Under the pieces are notes generated by a model. It searched no databases. It worked only from the letters and a program-made list of their open reading frames with translations, and had not been told where the DNA came from. A program made the translations under genes and the position numbers. A stretch of 64,000 nt of DNA from Nocardiopsis alborubida (GTDB lineage: Bacteria; Actinomycetota; Actinomycetes; Streptosporangiales; Streptosporangiaceae): the NCBI RefSeq assembly GCF_012396365.1, contig NZ_JAAXPG010000024.1, positions 1 to 64,000 of the forward strand, in the 5' to 3' direction. Position 1 is the stretch's first letter, and every line of letters begins with the position of its first letter. This document shows positions 60,248 through 64,000 of this stretch, one piece after another.

Positions 60248-61606
60248 TCACATCCTGAGGTTCTCCAGGGCGATGAGGTAGGCCTCGTTGTACGTGGGGA
60301 ACTGCGGGATCGAGTCGAGCAGCGCCGCGACCGGCAGGCCGGTGCGGATCGCCAGCGCCGCGGTGTGGATCCACTCCGAGGCCATCGGGGAGAACGCCCA
60401 CGCGCCCACCAGCACCCCGCGGCGGCGGTCGGCGACCAGGCCCAGGGTGCCGCGCGGGTCGGTGTCGTAGGTCCAGGGCCGGGCCAGGGTCTGGGGCAGG
60501 TCGGCCTCGGCGGTGGCCGTGTCGATCCCCTGTTCCCGCGCCTGGGCCTCGGTCAGCCCCACCCCGGCGATCTCGGGGTAGGAGAAGATCACGCGCGGCA
60601 CGCCGGTGTAGTCGGCGGCCCGGTCCCCGCCCAGGATGTTGTCGGCGACCACGCGCCCCTGGTACTTGGCCACGTGCGTGAACAGGGCCCGGCCGGTGGC
60701 GTCGCCGACCCCCCACAGCCCGGGCGCCGCGCGGCAGCGCTCGTCCACGCGCAGGCTGGCGCGGTCCAGCTCCACCCCGACATCCTCCAGCCCCAGGCCG
60801 CCGCCTCGGGGGCGGCGGCCGGTGGCGAGCACGATCACGTCCGCCCCCACGTGCTCGCCGTCGTCCAGGGTGGCGCGGATCCCGTCCCCGTCCCGGGCCA
60901 CCGCGGAGACCTGGGTGTTCAGGCGCACGGTGACGCCGTCGCGGTCGAACTGGTCGCTGATCAGCTCGCACAGCCGGGGTTCCTCGCGGTCCACCAGGCG
61001 CGGGCCGCGCTGGACCAGGGTGACCCGGGTGCCCATCCTGGCCAGGAACTGGCCCAGCTCCACCCCCACGGCGCTGCCGCCGACCACGACGGCCCGGCCG
61101 GGGACGTCGGTGAGGGTGGTGGCCTCCCGGTTGGTCCACACCACGGAGGGGTCCAGGTCGTCCAGGCCCTCGATCGGCGGGCGCACCGCCTCCGAACCGG
61201 TGGCCACGACGACGTGGTCGGCGGTGAGCTCGGTGTCGCCCACCGCCACCCGCCAGGGGTCGCGGCCGGTGACGCGCCCCTCGCCGCGCAGGACCAGGGC
61301 GCCCTGGTCCCGGTACCCCTGGACCTGCGCGGAGTCGTCGAGGTGGCGGATCATCTGGTCCCGGTAGTCGCGCAGTTCGGGCCAGCGCAGGTCCGGGCGG
61401 GAGACCCCGGCGGCGCCGTCGGCCTCCTGGCGCACCTCCGGCGGGCGCAGCAGCACCTTGGTGGGGATGCAGGCCCAGTAGCCGCACTCGCCGCCGATGA
61501 GTTCGCGCTCGACCACCGCCACGCGCTTCCCCGCGGCGAGCAGCCGGCTCGCGACGGTCTCGCCGCCCGGCCCCATTCCGATGACGATCGCGTCCATGTG
61601 CTGCAT
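60248..61606 (-). CDS. FAD/NAD(P) pyridine nucleotide-disulfide oxidoreductase
   Basis: A 452-residue flavoprotein of the dihydrolipoamide dehydrogenase/mercuric reductase superfamily. FAD loop IVIGMGPGGETVASRLLAAG, redox disulfide ECGYWACIPTK (C-x4-C), NAD(P) loop AVVVGGSAVGVELGQFL, and GVGDATGRALFTHVA. In the C-terminal dimer domain the usual HPTxxE with catalytic His reads PQFPTYNEAY, so the His is absent. GGECGYWACIP is the pattern of a less-studied branch often annotated as mercuric reductase-like or generic NAD(P)/FAD oxidoreductase; quinone or disulfide reduction is possible. ATG 61606 chosen (GAGGA upstream); 61597 is an alternative. Confidence 0.9.
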   Translation of the reverse strand: MQHMDAIVIGMGPGGETVASRLLAAGKRVAVVERELIGGECGYWACIPTKVLLRPPEVRQEADGAAGVSRPDLRWPELRDYRDQMIRHLDDSAQVQGYRDQGALVLRGEGRVTGRDPWRVAVGDTELTADHVVVATGSEAVRPPIEGLDDLDPSVVWTNREATTLTDVPGRAVVVGGSAVGVELGQFLARMGTRVTLVQRGPRLVDREEPRLCELISDQFDRDGVTVRLNTQVSAVARDGDGIRATLDDGEHVGADVIVLATGRRPRGGGLGLEDVGVELDRASLRVDERCRAAPGLWGVGDATGRALFTHVAKYQGRVVADNILGGDRAADYTGVPRVIFSYPEIAGVGLTEAQAREQGIDTATAEADLPQTLARPWTYDTDPRGTLGLVADRRRGVLVGAWAFSPMASEWIHTAALAIRTGLPVAALLDSIPQFPTYNEAYLIALENLRM

Positions 61607-61903
61607 GTGTCCTCGTTCCGCCCGGGTCCCGGTCACCCCCGATGGTGTCGCCTGTCCGTGTCCCAGGGGAAGCCCCGACACGCCGTCATCCGCCGGGTTC
61701 GCGCGGCCGGATCCGGGCCGGGGGACGGTGCCCTGGTCGCAGCCGCGCGCGCCACGGTTCGGGTCTCCTTCAGCAGCGGAACCCCCGTGCGGCGCGTCAC
61801 AGCGCCCACGAGCGGCACACGCGCCCCGGACGTGGTGGAATGGCCGATCGGCATTCCGCCCTCCACCCCGTCCGAAAGGAACCGCCGTCCCCGGCGCACG
61901 CGC

Positions 61904-62536
61904 ATGTCCACGCAGACCCTGATCCTCGTCCTGGACCTCATCGGCATCCTGGCCTTCGCCGTCGACGGGGCGCTGACCGGCATCCGCACCGCGCGCCTGG
62001 ACATCGTCGGCGTCCTGGCACTGGGCGTGGTCACCGCCCTGGGCGGCGGCGTCGTACGCGACCTGCTGCTCGGTGTGACCCCCGCGACCTTCCAGGACTG
62101 GCGCTACATCTGCACGGCTCTGCTGGGCGCGACCGCCGCGTTCTTCCTCAGCAGCCAGCTCACCCACCTGAGCAGGCCCATCCTCGTCTTCGACGCGGCC
62201 GGGCTGAGCCTGTTCGCCGTGATCGGGGCGACCAAGGCCCTGGAGCTGGGTTTCGGCCCCCTCCAGGCCACCCTGCTCGGCGTCGTCACCGGGGTGGGCG
62301 GCGGCACCATCCGCGACGTCCTGCTGAACCGGGTGCCGACCGTGCTGAGCGCGAACTCACGCCTGTACGCCGTCCCCGCCCTGCTGGGCGCGGGCCTGGT
62401 CGCCGTCGCGTACTGGGCGGGCCTGACCTGGGGCTGGATCGCCGTGGTGGGAGCGGTGCTGTGCTTCACCGTGCGGCTGCTGGCCCTGCTCTACCGCTGG
62501 AACGCGCCCAGCCCGCCGGGCTCCCCGCCGCTGTGA
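61904..62536 (+). CDS. TRIC-type cation channel (YadS/UPF0126 family)
   Basis: A 210-residue membrane protein with seven hydrophobic segments. It is built of two repeats, each with DxxGxxxFAxxGA (LIGILAFAVDGALTG; FDAAGLSLFAVIGATKA) and GGGxxRD (GGGVVRDLLLG; GGGTIRDVLLN), the marks of prokaryotic TRIC channels that pass K+ and Na+. Its 3' end overlaps the convergent LysR gene by 46 bp. Confidence 0.93.
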   Translation: MSTQTLILVLDLIGILAFAVDGALTGIRTARLDIVGVLALGVVTALGGGVVRDLLLGVTPATFQDWRYICTALLGATAAFFLSSQLTHLSRPILVFDAAGLSLFAVIGATKALELGFGPLQATLLGVVTGVGGGTIRDVLLNRVPTVLSANSRLYAVPALLGAGLVAVAYWAGLTWGWIAVVGAVLCFTVRLLALLYRWNAPSPPGSPPL

Positions 62537-63600
62537 GAGCCGCCGGGGCCCCGCCCTTCCGCCTCCCGGCCCCTGCGGGACCCGTCGGAGCCCCGCTCCC
62601 CCGCTTCCCCGCCGCCGCGGACACCGTCCGGCCCCGACCCGCCCGCGGTCCCGACACCGCGGGCCCCGCCCGCGTCCGGTCCACCCGCCTCCACGGCTCC
62701 GCCCAGGGCCCGGGACGCGACGCCGCGCAGGAGCTCGACCATCGCCGGGACCGGCTCGGGCGGGCGGCGCCGGTACACGGCGTAGATCTCGCGGGCCAGA
62801 CGGGTGCCGCGCAGCGGACGGCCGACCCAGCCGCCCCGGCGGTCCGAGCGCAGGATGCTGAGCGGGACCAGGGCCACCCCCACCCCGGCCTCGACCAGGG
62901 CCAGGGCCACCTCGTAGTCGCGGGTCTCGTAGGCCACGGTCAGGCGCACCCCGGCGGCAGCGGCGGCGGCGTCCAGGCTGATCCGGTTGTAGATGCCCGG
63001 GGCCCCGCAGATCCACTCCTCGCCGGCCAGGTCGGCCAGAGCCACGTCCCGTTCGGCCAGGGCGTGGCCCTCGGGCACGACCGCCAGCAGCGGATCCACC
63101 AGAACGCGTTCGCGGTGCAGGCCTCCGGCCCGCGGCAGGGGCACGCCCGGGTAGCGGTGGGTCAGGAGCAGGTCCAGGTCGCCGGAGGCGACCAGGCCGT
63201 ATCCGCCGGGGGGCTCGATGTCGGACAGGGACAGGCGCACCTGGGGGTGCTGGCGCCCGAAGGCGGCCAGGGTCGCGGGCAGCAGGACCTTGCCCGCGCT
63301 GGCGAAGGCCCCCAGGGACAGGCGGTCGGGGGGCTCGCCCGCCACGGCGCGGACGGCGGCCTCGGCGTCGCGCAGCTCCCCCAGCACCCGCTCGCCGTGT
63401 TCGAGCAGGACCCGGCCCGCCTCGGTGAGGGTGGCCCCGGTGCGGCCGCGCTCGACCAGGGTGCACCCGACCTCGCGCTCCAACTTGGTGAGCTGCTGGG
63501 ACAGGGCGGGCGGGGTGAAGGACAGGCGCTCGGCGGCGGCGGCGATCGACCCCGCGTGCGCGATCTCCACGAGCACCCGCACCCGGTTGGCGTCCAGCAC
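62491..63600 (-). CDS. LysR-family regulator
   Basis: A 369-residue LTTR: HTH at ~2-60 (VRVLVEIAHAGSIAAAAERL, TPPALSQQLTKLEREVG), effector domain ~88-300. GTG 63600 with AAGGAGGG 5 nt upstream. The last ~70 residues are a Gly/Arg/Glu-rich, low-complexity tail (GGARGVGTAGGSGPDGVRGG) beyond the normal ~300-residue length; the end of it overlaps the TRIC gene. Divergent from the threonine dehydratase-like gene it probably controls. Confidence 0.93.
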   Translation of the reverse strand: MLDANRVRVLVEIAHAGSIAAAAERLSFTPPALSQQLTKLEREVGCTLVERGRTGATLTEAGRVLLEHGERVLGELRDAEAAVRAVAGEPPDRLSLGAFASAGKVLLPATLAAFGRQHPQVRLSLSDIEPPGGYGLVASGDLDLLLTHRYPGVPLPRAGGLHRERVLVDPLLAVVPEGHALAERDVALADLAGEEWICGAPGIYNRISLDAAAAAAGVRLTVAYETRDYEVALALVEAGVGVALVPLSILRSDRRGGWVGRPLRGTRLAREIYAVYRRRPPEPVPAMVELLRGVASRALGGAVEAGGPDAGGARGVGTAGGSGPDGVRGGGEAGERGSDGSRRGREAEGRGPGGSHSGGEPGGLGAFQR

Positions 63601-63662
63601 GGCATCCCTCCTTGCACACAAAGCCAGGTACAAAGTTTCGCTTAACGATCTTTAGCAGACCC

Positions 63663-63673
63663 AACTTTAAGTT
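63663..63673. promoter_or_regulatory. Palindrome AACTT-T-AAGTT in LysR/dehydratase gap
   Basis: Perfect 5-bp arms around one base, in an AT-rich 45-bp stretch (63630-63676) between the divergent LysR and dehydratase genes; LTTR-type site candidate. Confidence 0.45.
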
Positions 63674-63701
63674 AATGGCGGGTAGGGGCACAGTGGGCTG
63701 T

Positions 63702-64000
63702 ATGAGCACCACGACCGCGCACGCCGCGCCCACGGCCACCGACGTCCGTGCCGCCGCCGAACGCATCGCCCCCTACGCCCGCCGCACCCCGGTCATGCAC
63801 GCCGAGGTCGACGGTCGGCCCCTGACGCTCAAGCTGGAGCACCTCCAGCGCACGGGAGCGTTCAAGCTGCGCGGCGCCCTCAACGCCCTGCTGGGCGGGG
63901 AGGACACCGGCCGGGTGATCACCGCCTCCGGCGGCAACCACGGCCTGGGGGTGGCCACCGCCGCCCGCCTGCTGGGCGTGCGCGCCACGGTCTACGTCCC
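63702..64000 (+). CDS. Threonine dehydratase-like PLP enzyme, partial
   Basis: The first 99 codons of a fold-type II PLP enzyme, cut by the window end. LKLEHLQRTGAFKLRGALNA holds the PLP lysine (S/A-F-K-x-R-G-A), and ITASGGNHGLGVATAARLLG is the phosphate-binding SGGNHG loop. This is the layout of serine/threonine dehydratases and related ammonia-lyases such as hydroxyectoine utilisation or beta-hydroxyaspartate enzymes. The divergent LysR is its likely regulator. Confidence 0.92.
   Translation, partial: MSTTTAHAAPTATDVRAAAERIAPYARRTPVMHAEVDGRPLTLKLEHLQRTGAFKLRGALNALLGGEDTGRVITASGGNHGLGVATAARLLGVRATVYV

Overview
The window is 64 kb of very GC-rich chromosome with actinobacterial gene families throughout: XRE/DUF5753 plus DUF397, LAL-type LuxR regulators, Ser/Thr kinases, an F420-type DUF385 enzyme, Eis acetyltransferases, a DtxR/IdeR iron box and many apparently leaderless genes. 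A Nocardiopsis-like actinomycete is my best guess; that is an inference from gene content, not from an alignment. I saw no rRNA, tRNA or CRISPR array.

Layout. 0-5.8 kb is partly decayed: a broken hypothetical gene at the contig edge, a Ser/Thr kinase cut after its N-terminal part, a patchwork of unrelated remnants, then an intact membrane-anchored PQQ-like propeller protein, an MmyB-type XRE regulator and a coupled pair of small genes. 5.8-21 kb is a run of small regulator/enzyme modules, mostly divergent pairs: SDR/TetR with three AGAC-N5-GTCT sites, NmrA-like/XRE, an esterase-MBL operon facing a LAL regulator, a kinase fused to a DUF4328 membrane domain, a DUF385-SDR/TetR cassette bounded by a 150-bp direct repeat, and XRE-cupin/methyltransferase. 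21-29 kb holds a class C beta-lactamase-like serine hydrolase, a UvrA2-like protein and a two-gene ABC exporter, a grouping that resembles drug or peptide resistance.

29-45.5 kb is accessory DNA: orphan genes, a broken winged-helix-like gene, an ISL3 transposase remnant, a flavin oxidoreductase, a replication-initiator-like protein, a cold-shock gene, a tectonin-repeat protein made by an exact-length tandem duplication, the XRE-DUF397-DUF397 operon facing an ATPase gene with an in-frame stop, and TetR/membrane protein/secreted aminopeptidase.

45.5-54.3 kb is the clearest metabolic unit. A leftward operon carries an MBL-fold protein, an FAD aromatic hydroxylase, homogentisate dioxygenase (hmgA), an uncharacterised 282-residue protein and fumarylacetoacetase (fahA), with a divergent MarR regulator. 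The predicted path is hydroxylation to homogentisate, ring cleavage and hydrolysis to fumarate and acetoacetate. No recognisable maleylacetoacetate isomerase is present; the unknown protein between hmgA and fahA is placed to do that job or a related one. 54.3-64 kb has two Eis paralogues around a small GNAT, a BadF-type sugar kinase, an iron-box-controlled siderophore-interacting reductase, a disulfide-type flavoprotein, a TRIC channel, a LysR regulator and the start of a threonine dehydratase gene running off the end.
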